Assembly (NCBI RefSeq): GCF_900143695.1
Contig: NZ_FRFE01000006.1
Location: 1 to 64,000, forward strand
Origin: Desulfopila aestuarii DSM 18488
GTDB lineage: Bacteria; Desulfobacterota; Desulfobulbia; Desulfobulbales; Desulfocapsaceae
DNA length: 64,000 bases
Reading direction: 5' to 3'
The notes beneath the pieces are model-generated. The model was not told the DNA's origin. It saw only the letters and a program-made list of their open reading frames with translations, and did not search any database. Of this stretch, positions 8,327 to 17,908 are shown in pieces (position 1 is the stretch's first letter; each line of letters begins with the position of its first letter). Both the position numbers and the translations under genes were made by a program.

Positions 8327-9265
8327 ATGAAAAACCCGTCCTCAAAAAAGCTCTTTGCCGCGAAGTTGTCCATCAGCACCGCTGTCAGTCTTTCCTTGAT
8401 GAAATTCATTGTCGGCCTTCTCACCGGTTCCATGGCTGTTCTTTCTTCGGCCATTGACTCCATGCTGGATATCCTCATGTCCGGTGTCAATTTCCTGGCG
8501 ATTCGCCATGCTGAGCAGCCAGCTGATGACGACCATGCCTATGGACACGGAAAATTTGAAACCATGGCTGCGCTCATTCAGGCTCTTGTGATTGGCGGAT
8601 CAGGTGTCTGGATTCTGATAGAATCTGTTCGCCGTCTTATCAGCGGCAGCACTCCGAGCAAATTAGGCAGCGGGATGATTGTTCTGATAGTTTCGGTGAT
8701 CGCCTCCTGGCTGATCAGCCGGTATCTGGTAAAAGTCGCCAAAGAAACAGACTCTGCAGCGCTCAGGGCCGATTCTCTCCATTTTGCCATGGATGTTTAT
8801 ACCAACATCGCGCTTGCAGCTGGTCTTTTGGTTATCCATTTTTTTCATCTCCCTTGGCTCGACCCTCTACTGTCCCTATTTGTTGGCGGTTATATTCTAT
8901 ACGAAGCGATCAAATTGGCCCGTCACGCGATGTATGACGTTCTTGACACACAACTCCCGGAAGACCTTCGTAAAAAGATTGAGAAGGCAATAGAGATCCA
9001 TGGTGGCGATATGCTGAGCTGCCACAACTTGCGAACGAGAAAATCAGGTTCTCGAAAGATTATCGATTTTCATCTGACTGTGTGCAAAAATCTTACCGTC
9101 GATGAATCCCACAGAATAACAGAACTCCTCGAAGATCAGATTGAAGCCGAACTGAACAACGCCGACATCACTATCCATGTCGAGCCCTGCCACCGGCATG
9201 ATTGCCCGGAAAACCCAAATTCATGTGAAGCACAGATTATCCATTCTGTCATCGGAAACAAATAA
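8327..9265 (+). CDS. Cation diffusion facilitator (CDF) family efflux transporter
   Basis: A 312-residue inner-membrane protein with six predicted helices in the first 205 residues, then a cytoplasmic C-terminal metal-binding domain. Metal-site residues typical of FieF/MntE-type CDFs are visible: SAIDSMLDILMSG in helix II, DDHAYGHGKFE in the loop after it, and SLHFAMDVYTN in helix V. The C-terminus is rich in His/Cys (EPCHRHDCPENPNSCE). It likely exports Fe2+, Zn2+, Mn2+ or similar by proton antiport; the metal cannot be told from sequence alone. Confidence 0.85.
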   Translation: MKNPSSKKLFAAKLSISTAVSLSLMKFIVGLLTGSMAVLSSAIDSMLDILMSGVNFLAIRHAEQPADDDHAYGHGKFETMAALIQALVIGGSGVWILIESVRRLISGSTPSKLGSGMIVLIVSVIASWLISRYLVKVAKETDSAALRADSLHFAMDVYTNIALAAGLLVIHFFHLPWLDPLLSLFVGGYILYEAIKLARHAMYDVLDTQLPEDLRKKIEKAIEIHGGDMLSCHNLRTRKSGSRKIIDFHLTVCKNLTVDESHRITELLEDQIEAELNNADITIHVEPCHRHDCPENPNSCEAQIIHSVIGNK

Positions 9266-9576
9266 GGCATCCTCTCTTACAGGATACCCCAGATAACCTT
9301 TTCTCACATTCTGCCGCTATCATCTTTATCGATTCCTCACCTCCTGCAAAAATTCTCCACCTGCTGCCAGACTCAATAGACAAGTCAGGCTTTCACCCAT
9401 ATACTTGAATGTGAGTTTAACGTTCTCTATTCATGTAACGCTCCTCAATATTCCCGGAAACATCAGGGATCGTGTGCGATTCAATCTCAATAACCTATCG
9501 CACGTTTCACCGACCGATCCCAAGCTTCATCGGGTATATTGGCGACCCTACATTTCGTTCGTATGGAGCAGATACA

Positions 9577-12168
9577 GTGAAAAACAATGCCAGTCTCTAC
9601 ACAGCACTTTTACGTAATTACATCCTCATCGGTGTTGTGCCGCTGCTTGTTCTTGGTATTACCTGCCAACAGCTCCTCACACACAATCTTTCCAAAGAGA
9701 TCACTACCAAGAATCATTTACTCGCAACTTCTCTCGTGAGCGAAATAGAAACGTTTCTACAAGAACCACTCTTTCTGATGCGCCAGGTTCAGGCTGTGCT
9801 TTCAACAAACGCCCGCTTTTCACCAGAGACTATTTCACCTTACCTCGATTCAGTGATCAGCGATCATCCATTCTTTGAGATGATTCAGTATCTGGACAAT
9901 AATGGGAAAGTTGTCTTTGTATCGCCTTCTGATGAAGCATCTATTGGTGCTGACATGTCCCGTCAACCCATCTTTATCTCGTCTGACCGGAACAATGGGC
10001 CCCACTGGTCTCAAACCTTCATATCTACGATATCAGGTGCTCCGTCACTAACGATTTCGATTCCATCCAACGAAGGGATAGCTGTCGGCTATCTCAACCT
10101 TGCGACCATATCCACCATTGTTGGCAGAATGAGTAATGAGCATCAATTGACCCTCATCACTGATGATAAGGGAACCGTAATAGATGACCTCATTCCTGAA
10201 CCTGTTCAGCAGAGAACCAACCTTCAAAACATTGCATCGGCCTGGCAAGGCCTGAAAAGTACCACGGGAACATTTTCAGTAGTGCTACAAGACACTGAAA
10301 TGCTCACAAGTGTAGTTCCGGTGCCACTCACTGGCTGGCAACTTATTTACCTTCGGCACCAGAACGATGCGTTTATCTCTGTCACCCGCATGAACGTTAC
10401 TCTCGTCATCGGTATACTGCTCACTGCACTGGTAGCTCTATTCGTCGCAATTATCGCAACGAAATTTACTCTACGCCCACTCCACTCCTTAATACAAGAT
10501 GTCCAACGAGTGACGGATGGCAATTACACACTTTCGAGTGCCTCAGATGGATATCGTGAATTTCAACAGTTACGAGAAAATTTCACCTCCATGACGGAAA
10601 CAATAAAGATGCGTGAACAGAATATCCTCAGTAGTGAGCGACAATATCGTAACCTGATAGAGGTTATTCCCAATGGCATTCAAGAATCAAATCTGCATGG
10701 TCGTATCACTTTTACCAACAGTGCATATGACAGAATTTTCGAATGTGAAAATGGTGCAGCCATCGGACGAACTATTTGGGACAATGCCATCAACGAAGAG
10801 AAAAAACGTGCACTCCAGAGTTATCTCAACCATCTCATTGAAAAACAGCCTCCCCCAACACCTTTTTTCACTCAAACGTTAACTGACAAAGGAAATATCA
10901 TCGATGTAGAGGTAGATTGACAATATGACCGCGACGCTGAGGGAAAGCTCACGGGGTTTATTTCGGTTATCACAGACATCACCCAACAGAAAAAGCTCGA
11001 AGAAAATCTTAGACAATCGCAAAAAATGGAGGCGATCGGCACTCTTGCAGGAGGCATTGCGCATGATTTCAACAATATACTTTCAGCAATCCTTGGTTTT
11101 AGCCAGATAGTTCTCGACAGCCTCCCTCCTGACAGTACGGTGTACGCGGAACAGCAACAGATTATAAAGGCTTCACTCCGCGCCAAGGATCTTGTTCAAC
11201 ACCTGCTGATATTCAGTCGTAAACAGGAACATCAGAAATCGGCTGTCATCATCGGACATGTCATGACCGAAGCAATCCAGCTGCTGCGCGCCTCTCTACC
11301 TTCCACTATCAATTTCGAAATCACCCTCAATCATAAGACTGGGATAATACTTGCCGATGCCACCCAGATACACCAGGTCATCATAAATATCTGCACAAAT
11401 GCAGCCCACGCCATGGAAATGAATGGAGGTACCCTTTCTGTTTCTTTGGATAAACGGCAATTTTCTGAAAGGGATCAGGATAAACCCGTAGAAATCCCCC
11501 CTGGTGAATATGCGTGCATCATTGTCAGCGATACCGGCAAGGGCATAGATCCCCTTCATCTTCGCCGGATCTATGAACCGTTTTTCACCACTAAACCAAC
11601 TGGTAAAGGAACAGGCATGGGCCTGGCGGTAGTACACGGCATTGTCACCAGTCACGGTGGTGCAATTGATGTACAAACAGTTATTGGACAGGGAACCACC
11701 TTTCGAATCTATTTCCCGCTGATCAATATGGAGGCCACTACAGAACCGAAACCAGAATCAATCCCATCCGGCAACAAAGAACACATTCTCATTGTTGACG
11801 ATGAAGAAGCTATAGCCATGTTTACCTCGACCATGCTCAAGCGTAACGGTTATATAACCACAGCAATTAGCGACAGCCGCGAAGCTTTGAAAATATTCAA
11901 ACAGAATCCCGAAACATTTGATCTGCTTATCACCGACCAGACCATGCCGGCCATGACAGGATTTGAACTCGCCAAGGCCGTTCTTGCCATTCGATCCGAT
12001 ATTCCTATTCTGCTCTGTACCGGATTCAGCTCAGTTGTATCGGGTGAAAAGGCGCTTCAGGCAGGAATCTCCGACTTTATCATGAAACCGATCACCAAAC
12101 AGGTTCTTTTCCAGAAGGTAGAACTACTACTGAGAAAAAATCAGCAGAATCCAAAAGGGTCTCTATAG
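9577..12168 (+). pseudogene. Cache-HAMP-PAS hybrid sensor kinase with receiver domain, interrupted by in-frame TGA
   Basis: One reading frame of 864 codons runs from GTG 9577 (GGAG 8 bp upstream) to 12168, broken only by TGA at 10918-10920. Before it: a membrane segment (about 15-40), a periplasmic Cache-like domain, a second membrane segment (about 275-300), HAMP and PAS. After it: the end of PAS (GKLTGFISVITDIT), HisKA (GTLAGGIAHDFNN), HATPase and a REC domain (LLITDQTMPAMTG). The stop falls where PAS domains of this kind usually carry Trp (VEVD-x-QYDRD), so TGG to TGA is the simplest reading. A weak 4-bp TGAG/CTCA hairpin follows; I do not consider it a convincing SECIS. The two halves might also be made separately, the second starting at ATG 11026. 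Confidence 0.65.
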
Positions 12169-12330
12169 AATTTCCATCTTTCCCGCCTGCTTTAGAAATG
12201 ATGTAAAACCTTGTTAATCCTTGTCAAACATCATGTTGACCGGTCGCCTATTCCTGTATTTAGTTATATTCCATATTGCTTAATTATCACGTCGGGGTAT
12301 ACTGCAAGGTAATAGTATCTATGGACAAAG

Positions 12331-12434
12331 GCCACGTACCACGTTGTGGCTGTTGTCCGCGGAAGAAACTTCGGAACCCCTTGAAAACCATAGGATGGTT
12401 CCTGGTTGTCACTTTCCTTGAGAACAGTTCAAGG
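12331..12434 (+). promoter_or_regulatory. Possible structured leader of the rhodanese gene
   Basis: In the 300-bp non-coding stretch before 12470 several stems can be drawn. GCCAC/GTGGC lies near 12332-12353. A nested pair has outer arms CCTTGAA (12379-12385) and TTCAAGG (12428-12434) around AACCAT/ATGGTT (12386-12400). It matches no riboswitch class I know. The rest of 12169-12330 shows nothing clear apart from AT-rich, promoter-like sequence near 12236-12285. Confidence 0.25.
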
Positions 12435-12469
12435 CGGGTATTGTTTTCAGATTGCAGAAGGAGAAGACC

Positions 12470-13828
12470 ATGATCAAAAAGAAGTTATTGAAGACAGCGC
12501 TGTGTTCCCTGACCACAGCCTGCCTGCTCCTGCCTGTTGCAGCCATGGCAGAAGGAGAAAAACCGAAGGTATTGAAACCCTGTATGCAGTGTCACAAAGG
12601 CGATCCCGCCGACACAATCCGCGGGAAACTGAGCAGTGTTTCGATGAAGGCTGAAACTCTGAGTGTCAGCACTGGAAACGCAACCTGGCTCGTGGGTTTT
12701 GATGACGAAACGGCACTTCAAGGCGCAGAATCCCTGGACAAAATCGACATCGAGCATGAAGTAAGTGTCAAGTTCATTGAAGAAGATGGGCAGCTCTTTG
12801 CCAAGGCAGTGAACGTCAAACCGCCCACCAAGCTTGACCCGAAACAACTTATCAAGATCGATACCCTCGCCCCGTTAGTTGAAAAGGGACCGGATGCAGG
12901 CAAATTTACTATTGTCGACGCCCGGCCCGGTAAACTCTTTCTGGAAGGCCACATCCCCGGCGCAATCTCAATTTATGACGCCCAGTTTGACGAGAACCTC
13001 GCCAAATTGCCTCAGAATAAAGACCAACTCCTAGTATTTTATTGCGGAGGGCCTACCTGACGCCTTAGTCCCTCTTCCGCCCGGCGGGCGGAAAAACTTG
13101 GTTACACCAACGTCAAGGTTTTCCTTGATGGCCTTCCTGAATGGAAAAAGAATAAAAAACCGCTTTTTTCTTCGGCGAAATATGTCAAAGAGATGTCGGC
13201 TTTTAAAAACTCCGTTGTGGTCGTGGACATTCGCCCCGATTCAGACGTGAAAACTGCCCATATCGATGGCGCGACGGCTATTTCCGCTGAGAAGCTTGCG
13301 TCTATGCAGGAGAAATTCCCCAGCAAGAAAACCGCACCGGTGGTCATTGTTGCCGCAGACGACAAAGCAGCTCTTGAAGCATTCACTACTGTTCGAGGTT
13401 GGGGTTACAAGAACGCTTCCATATTGCAGGGTGGTGTAAAAGGCTGGCAAAAAGCAGGATTTGCTACCATTGCAGGTCCAGCAGCTACAGATATCGTTTA
13501 TGTTCCTAAGCCGATTCCAGGAGCAATGAGTGCTGAGGATTTCAAAACAATCCTTGCTCAAAAAGCAGATAACACCATCATTGTTGACGTACGTACAGAA
13601 GAAGAAGCAGAGACTGGAACAATCGCTGGAGCCATGAACATCCCCACAGATGAAATTGCTGAAAGAGTCGGCGAGATACCAAAAGACAAATCGATCATCA
13701 CCTACTGTTCAACCGGTATCCGCGCAGAAATGGCCTATATCGCACTCAAGGAAAAAGGATATAACGCCAAATTCCTGAATGCAAAAACTGACTTTGCTGA
13801 CGGCAAGTACACAATCAGCGAGAATTAA
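12470..13828 (+). CDS. Periplasmic c-heme, triple-rhodanese selenoprotein (UGA at 13058 read as Sec)
   Basis: The frame of 452 residues includes Sec197 at TGA 13058-13060. A Sec-type signal peptide (residues 1-27, ending AAMA) is followed by a heme-c motif CMQCH (38-42) and a beta-rich segment. Three rhodanese domains follow, at about 122-235, 236-335 and 353-450. Domain 1 has YCGGPT-U-RLSPSSA, where homologues carry Cys at U. Domain 2 lacks an active-site Cys (VIVAADDKAA). Domain 3 has TYCSTGIRAE with C413. ATG 12470 follows AGGAG. A perfect 8-bp hairpin with a GGC loop lies 14 nt after the UGA, as in a bacterial SECIS. Likely role: periplasmic sulfane-sulfur or polysulfide transfer (inference). 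Confidence 0.82.
13075..13093 (+). other. SECIS-like hairpin of the rhodanese gene
   Basis: TTCCGCCC / GGGCGGAA pair perfectly around the three-base loop GGC, starting 14 nt after the in-frame TGA. Bacterial SECIS elements lie at this distance within the coding sequence and show a guanine pair in the apical loop, recognised by SelB. This is the strongest of the five candidate SECIS stems in the window. Confidence 0.8.
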
Positions 13829-13889
13829 CCCGGATTTGGCGCATCGTTAGCCATCTGCCATACGGTGCCCACCTATACAATTCAAACAC

Positions 13890-13928
13890 AAAAAGGCCGC
13901 AACCGGATAATCCGGTAGCGGCCTTTTT
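13890..13928. terminator. Bidirectional rho-independent terminator
   Basis: AAAAAGGCCGC-AACCGG, a five-base loop, then CCGGTA-GCGGCCTTTTT forms a long GC-rich stem flanked by an A-tract and a T-tract. It sits between the convergent rhodanese gene (plus) and folD (minus), so it can end transcription from both sides. Confidence 0.9.
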
Positions 13929-13953
13929 GTTTGCTGCGTGGTTCGTTCGTTTA

Positions 13954-14853
13954 CTACCTGGCCAGATGTATCTTGGCTGAACGAACAGTGTTCTTCATCA
14001 ACATGGCGATGGTCATCGGACCAACTCCACCAGGAACCGGTGTAATCTTACCGGCTATCTCGGCAGCTTTCTCGTAATCGACGTCGCCACGGAGAATTGC
14101 CTTGCCGGTTGCCTCGTTCATGCCAACGCGGTTTACACCGACATCAATAACAGTTGAGCCTGGCTTAATCCATTCCGGTTTCACCAGGTTGGGGACACCA
14201 GCAGCCACGATCAGAATGTCAGCGCGCTTACAGTGAGAAGCCAGATCCTTCGTGCGGGTATGGACGATCGTTACAGTAGAGTTGGCGCCAACACCCTTCT
14301 GGGCCATCATAATGGCGATGGGCTTGCCAACAATATTGGAGCGACCGACAACTACAACTTCTGCACCCGAAGTTTCGGTACCGGAACGTACGATCATCTC
14401 CTGGATACCTGCCGGGGTACACGGTGGGAAGAGAACTTCATCGCCGCCAATCATCAACCGACCAACGTTGACCGGATGGAAACCGTCAACATCCTTGTCA
14501 GGATTAATGGCATTCAACACCTTCTTATCGTCGATATGCTTGGGCAGCGGCAGCTGAACGAGAATACCGTGGATATCAGGATCAGTGTTGTATTTTTCGA
14601 TCAGGGCGAGGAGATCAGCCTCGGAAATATCATCCGGCTGGTTGTCCTGAATCTCATGGAAACCAAGGCTCTCAGCAGTCTGCACTTTGAGGGTAACATA
14701 GCTGATGGAAGCCGGGTTGGCACCGACGAGAATGGTGACCAGCCCAGGAGGCTTGCCATACTTCTCCTTGATCTGCTTCACCTCTTCCGTCAACTCTGCC
14801 AGTATTGCCTTACGTATCTGGGTACCGCTGATGATTTCTGCTGTCATTGACAC
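13954..14853 (-). CDS. folD: Bifunctional methylene-THF dehydrogenase / methenyl-THF cyclohydrolase FolD
   Basis: A 299-residue cytoplasmic enzyme interconverting 10-formyl-THF and 5,10-methylene-THF. Visible signatures are YVTLKVQTAESLG with the catalytic Lys, the substrate loop ILVQLPLPKHID, DKDVDGFHPVNVGRL, VVGRSNIVGKPIA (NADP site) and the C-terminal TPVPGGVGPMT. Length is normal. It lies just downstream of fhs on the same strand, separated by a terminator-like stem, and provides the two steps after Fhs in the Wood-Ljungdahl methyl branch. Confidence 0.95.
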   Translation of the reverse strand: MSMTAEIISGTQIRKAILAELTEEVKQIKEKYGKPPGLVTILVGANPASISYVTLKVQTAESLGFHEIQDNQPDDISEADLLALIEKYNTDPDIHGILVQLPLPKHIDDKKVLNAINPDKDVDGFHPVNVGRLMIGGDEVLFPPCTPAGIQEMIVRSGTETSGAEVVVVGRSNIVGKPIAIMMAQKGVGANSTVTIVHTRTKDLASHCKRADILIVAAGVPNLVKPEWIKPGSTVIDVGVNRVGMNEATGKAILRGDVDYEKAAEIAGKITPVPGGVGPMTIAMLMKNTVRSAKIHLAR

Positions 14854-14928
14854 ATCTCCTTTTCAACTGCACTCGTTTGGGCGCAAGTATATTCGCACTT
14901 CTTCAATCTGCGCAATCCCCATAAACAA

Positions 14929-14962
14929 AAACGACCCGCCCTGTAATCAGGACGGGCCGTTT
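14929..14962 (-). terminator. Stem-loop terminator after fhs
   Basis: On the minus strand AAACGGCCCGTCCTG and CAGGGCGGGTCGTTT pair as a 15-bp stem, with two G-U pairs, around a four-base loop. It is followed by a short T-run and lies 14 bp beyond the fhs stop. The G-U pairs make it much better on the minus strand, consistent with ending fhs transcripts or attenuating read-through into folD. Confidence 0.7.
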
Positions 14963-14975
14963 GGCTATAGGGCTC

Positions 14976-16751
14976 TTAGAAAACGCCTTTAACCTTACCG
15001 GTCTCAACGTCGACATCAACACGTTTGAAGGCCGGGTTGGAGCTGGTGCCAGGCATCAGGCTGATAGCACCTGCAACAGGAACGATGAATCCAGCACCAC
15101 CATAGGTAAGTACCTCACGGATGGAGAGACGCCATCCCTTCGGAACACCTTTCAGTGTAGGATTGTCGGAAAGCGACAGATGGGTTTTGACCATACAGAG
15201 TGCCAGTTTCGAGAGCTCAGGGTCTTTCTGAATTCTTTCGATGGCGGTATTGGCTGCAGCAGAATAATCAACGCCGTCAGCGCCATATACTTCCTTGGCA
15301 ATCTTCTCGATACGATCTTTGATTGGTTCATCAAGTTCATAGAGAAGCTTGAATTCGGTTTTTTCTTCGCAAGCTTCGATAACCGCATCAGCAAACTCCA
15401 AAGCACCCTCGCCACCATGCTCCCAGTGACGAGAAAGAGCAACTTTTGCTCCTGCAGCTTCTGCAAGCTCACGTACTTTTGCGATTTCAGCATCTGTGTC
15501 AGTGTAGAATGCGTTGATACAGACTACCGGGCTGATTCCAGCTTTACGAACAGTGTTAATGTGATGGATCAAGTTAGCACAACCCTTGGCTACCCATTCA
15601 ACATTCTCTGTACTGTATTCAACCGGCATCGGCTTACCAGGAACAGGTACAGGGGCTCCACCGTGGCACTTAAGGGCACGAATGGTGGCAACAACAACTG
15701 CGCAATCAGGGATAAGGCCGCTGTAGCGACACTTGATATTCCAGAATTTCTCAAAGCCGATGTCTGCACCAAAACCTGACTCGGTGACGTGATAATCAGC
15801 AAGCTTCAGTCCAACGCGGTCGGCGATGATGGAGCTCTGGCCAATAGCGATATTGGCAAAAGGACCGGCATGAACGATAACCGGCTGACCTTCGAGAGTC
15901 TGCATAAGGCTTGGATTAAGGGCATCTACCATCCAGGCGGTCATGGCACCAGCAACTTCAAGATCTTCTGTTGTAACCGGCTTGCCTTTTTTGGTGTAGG
16001 CAACAACGATCTTGCCCATCCGCTCACGCATATCTTTCAGATCACGAGAAACTGAAAGGATTGCCATAACCTCGGAAGATACGGCAATACCAAACTTCGA
16101 TTTCATCATGAAACCGTCAGATTTGCCATTCACACCATCAATACCGATGATGATGTTCCTAAGAGCCTGGCAGCAGAAATCGATAATGAAACCCATCTCA
16201 ACCCTGGTAGGATCGATATCGATACGTTTCATACCGGAAAGACGCTCAAGCTGCTCATCATCGTAGTTTCTTTCGTGCTGGAGGCGAGAAGTCAATGCAA
16301 CCATTGCCAGGTTATGGGCATTCATGATGGCATTGATGTCACCGGTAAAACCAAGCGAGAACGGAGTCAGAGGAATACACTGAGCAAGACCACCACCAGC
16401 GGCAGAGCCTTTGATGTTCATAGTCGGGCCGCCGGAAGGCTGACGGATGGCTGCACAAACATTTTTGCCACGTTTACCTAATCCCTGGACAAGACCCATG
16501 GAAGATGTGGACTTTCCTTCACCCAGAGGTGTCGGGGTAATGGCTGTAACGTCAATGTACTTTCCGTTTGGTTTGTCTTTCAGACGTTTAAGAACTGCCT
16601 GAAAATCAATTTTACCAATGTAGTGACCCTGGGGCAGAAGTTCTTCTTTTGTCAGTCCCAGTTTTTCTGCAACCTGGTAAATCGTTAACATTCGTGTTTC
16701 CGCCTCTTCGGCGATTTCCCAGTCCTTGTGTTTGGTCGGATCTAATGCCAT
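14976..16751 (-). CDS. fhs: Formate-tetrahydrofolate ligase (formyl-THF synthetase)
   Basis: A 591-residue cytoplasmic enzyme: formate + THF + ATP gives 10-formyl-THF, reversible in organisms running the pathway oxidatively. The P-loop is [15 protein letters not shown] near residue 72. Other family blocks are [25 protein letters not shown]-like [26 protein letters not shown] and a C-terminal [15 protein letters not shown]. Slightly longer than the usual 555-560 residues because of an N-terminal extension, which is common in this type. ATG 16751 follows AAAGGAA. FolD follows on the same strand. Confidence 0.96.
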   Translation of the reverse strand: MALDPTKHKDWEIAEEAETRMLTIYQVAEKLGLTKEELLPQGHYIGKIDFQAVLKRLKDKPNGKYIDVTAITPTPLGEGKSTSSMGLVQGLGKRGKNVCAAIRQPSGGPTMNIKGSAAGGGLAQCIPLTPFSLGFTGDINAIMNAHNLAMVALTSRLQHERNYDDEQLERLSGMKRIDIDPTRVEMGFIIDFCCQALRNIIIGIDGVNGKSDGFMMKSKFGIAVSSEVMAILSVSRDLKDMRERMGKIVVAYTKKGKPVTTEDLEVAGAMTAWMVDALNPSLMQTLEGQPVIVHAGPFANIAIGQSSIIADRVGLKLADYHVTESGFGADIGFEKFWNIKCRYSGLIPDCAVVVATIRALKCHGGAPVPVPGKPMPVEYSTENVEWVAKGCANLIHHINTVRKAGISPVVCINAFYTDTDAEIAKVRELAEAAGAKVALSRHWEHGGEGALEFADAVIEACEEKTEFKLLYELDEPIKDRIEKIAKEVYGADGVDYSAAANTAIERIQKDPELSKLALCMVKTHLSLSDNPTLKGVPKGWRLSIREVLTYGGAGFIVPVAGAISLMPGTSSNPAFKRVDVDVETGKVKGVF

Positions 16752-17283
16752 AACGATTCCTTTGATTCAGGTGAAGGTGGCAGGCAACACGGTATGGGCA
16801 ATACCCTGTCACCCGGTTGAAATGCTAGCGGCCTTATTTTCCTCCAATATCCAAGCTAACCTACTCTAAATTATCACACTCTTGCAAGTTGTTTTGACAG
16901 AAAACCTATGGGATATGTTTTTTTGATTTAAGCAATCTTTCCAGTTACGTCAAAAGCTCTTAATCCTACGTTATTTCCTGTATTTTTCAGAACAATAGCG
17001 ATAGCTTTACGATACATTTATACCATCAAATGTGCACTGCTGCACAAGTTGCACACAAGCTTCACCTTTCTGTTATATCGCAGAAAGAATCCACGAGGCC
17101 AAGTTTGTCAGGCTTCGAACAGTTGAGCAATGACAGTATCGATCTTTTCTATGTGAAGGCTAAATACTTCTTTCGGCCAAATGGTCGTTGACGCCTCATT
17201 GGCCGATGCGGTAAAACTTGTTTTCTGAAGTTGACAATAAAGTCAATAAGTCACAAACCACCAATCCCGTAACGAGGCAAGAT
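16752..17283. promoter_or_regulatory. Intergenic region between divergent fhs and cooT, with a 16-bp palindrome
   Basis: No gene is seen in this 530-bp, mostly AT-rich stretch. It contains the perfect palindrome TGTGCA-CTGC-TGCACA at 17031-17046, followed by a further half-site GCACACA. The spacing of a 6-4-6 dyad suits a dimeric repressor or a CRP-like factor; the protein is not identified. Close to fhs, GGTAT/ATACC forms a small leader hairpin (about 16783-16798). Confidence 0.35.
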
Positions 17284-17478
17284 ATGTGCGAAATACGAGT
17301 CGTGATGGAACAGGATGGCGTCGAAGAACTCATTATGCAAAATGTAACCAAGCTTGTGGTCCATGATAGTTCGGTGGCGATCTCCTCTCTTTTTGAAGGC
17401 TCGAAAGAAATTCCAAACGCCCTTATACGCAATATAGATTTTCTGGCTGGCAAAGTGTTTCTAGAACAACGATCGTAA
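17284..17478 (+). CDS. cooT: CooT-family nickel-binding protein
   Basis: A 64-residue protein beginning Met-Cys (MCEIRVVMEQDG), then ELIMQNVTKLVV, and ending in a beta-rich IRNIDFLAGKVFLE. This is the CooT pattern, in which Cys2 takes part in Ni(II) binding and the protein helps mature Ni-CO dehydrogenase. An in-frame ATG lies 66 bp upstream, but ATG 17284 with GAGG in front and Cys at position 2 is clearly the start. A CooS gene lies 37 kb away in the window; the His-tailed protein 75 bp downstream probably belongs to the same nickel function. Confidence 0.85.
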   Translation: MCEIRVVMEQDGVEELIMQNVTKLVVHDSSVAISSLFEGSKEIPNALIRNIDFLAGKVFLEQRS

Positions 17479-17553
17479 CTCTTCTCATTCGGACCGGACA
17501 ATAGACGCTCGTGGAACTTCCCGTCCGCAAATCACGTACTTTCAGAGGAATTC

Positions 17554-17802
17554 ATGGAAAACAAAGAAAAACTACGGGTACTACTCCAGCACTGGATAGA
17601 TCACAACAAAAGCCATGCCGAGGAATTTGAGCGCTGGCGCCAGATTGCCGACAATGATGGTGAATCAGCAGTCGCCACTCATATCGCCGAAGCAATCAGC
17701 GACATGTTCAAGGCTAATGAAGCCCTGCAAAATGCCCTGAACAAAGCTGGTGGCCCTGCAGAACATAGCCACGACCACCATCATCACCATCATCACCATT
17801 GA
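17554..17802 (+). CDS. Small helical protein with C-terminal polyhistidine tail
   Basis: An 82-residue protein with an acidic helical body (residues 1-65, about two long helices: KEKLRVLLQHWIDHNKSHAEEF and NEALQNALNKAG) and a tail EHSHDHHHHHHHH. Proteins of this type are found beside CooT; I do not recall a proven function. The His tail suggests Ni2+ or other metal storage or delivery. AGAGG lies upstream of ATG 17554. It follows cooT by 75 bp and is ended by a terminator at 17862. The tail is natural coding sequence, not a cloning tag. Confidence 0.75.
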   Translation: MENKEKLRVLLQHWIDHNKSHAEEFERWRQIADNDGESAVATHIAEAISDMFKANEALQNALNKAGGPAEHSHDHHHHHHHH

Positions 17803-17861
17803 TGAGACGCAATCAACAGGAATATTGCAGCACACACCATTGATTTCGTTTCTACACAACA

Positions 17862-17892
17862 CCGGGTACTCTGTGATGCACAAAGTACCCGG
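17862..17892. terminator. Stem-loop between convergent genes
   Basis: CCGGGTACT and AGTACCCGG pair perfectly (9 bp), with further partial pairing inside the 13-base loop. It lies between the His-tailed gene (plus) and metF (minus). There is no strong T-run, so it is a probable but not certain terminator. Confidence 0.6.
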
Positions 17893-17908
17893 CTCCCCTT
17901 CTCCCTCG

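Noticed and set aside
10918-10965. Reading the kinase TGA as selenocysteine
   Set aside because: The expected residue is Trp, not Cys, and the downstream hairpin is only 4 bp; a nonsense mutation is simpler.
14233-15779. Plus-strand ORFs of 205 and 272 codons over folD and fhs
   Set aside because: Shadows of strongly conserved minus-strand genes; translated sequences show no recognisable family.
17779-17802. Polyhistidine tract as a cloning-vector tag
   Set aside because: It is continuous with a natural gene beside cooT, uses mixed CAC/CAT codons, and no vector sequence surrounds it.
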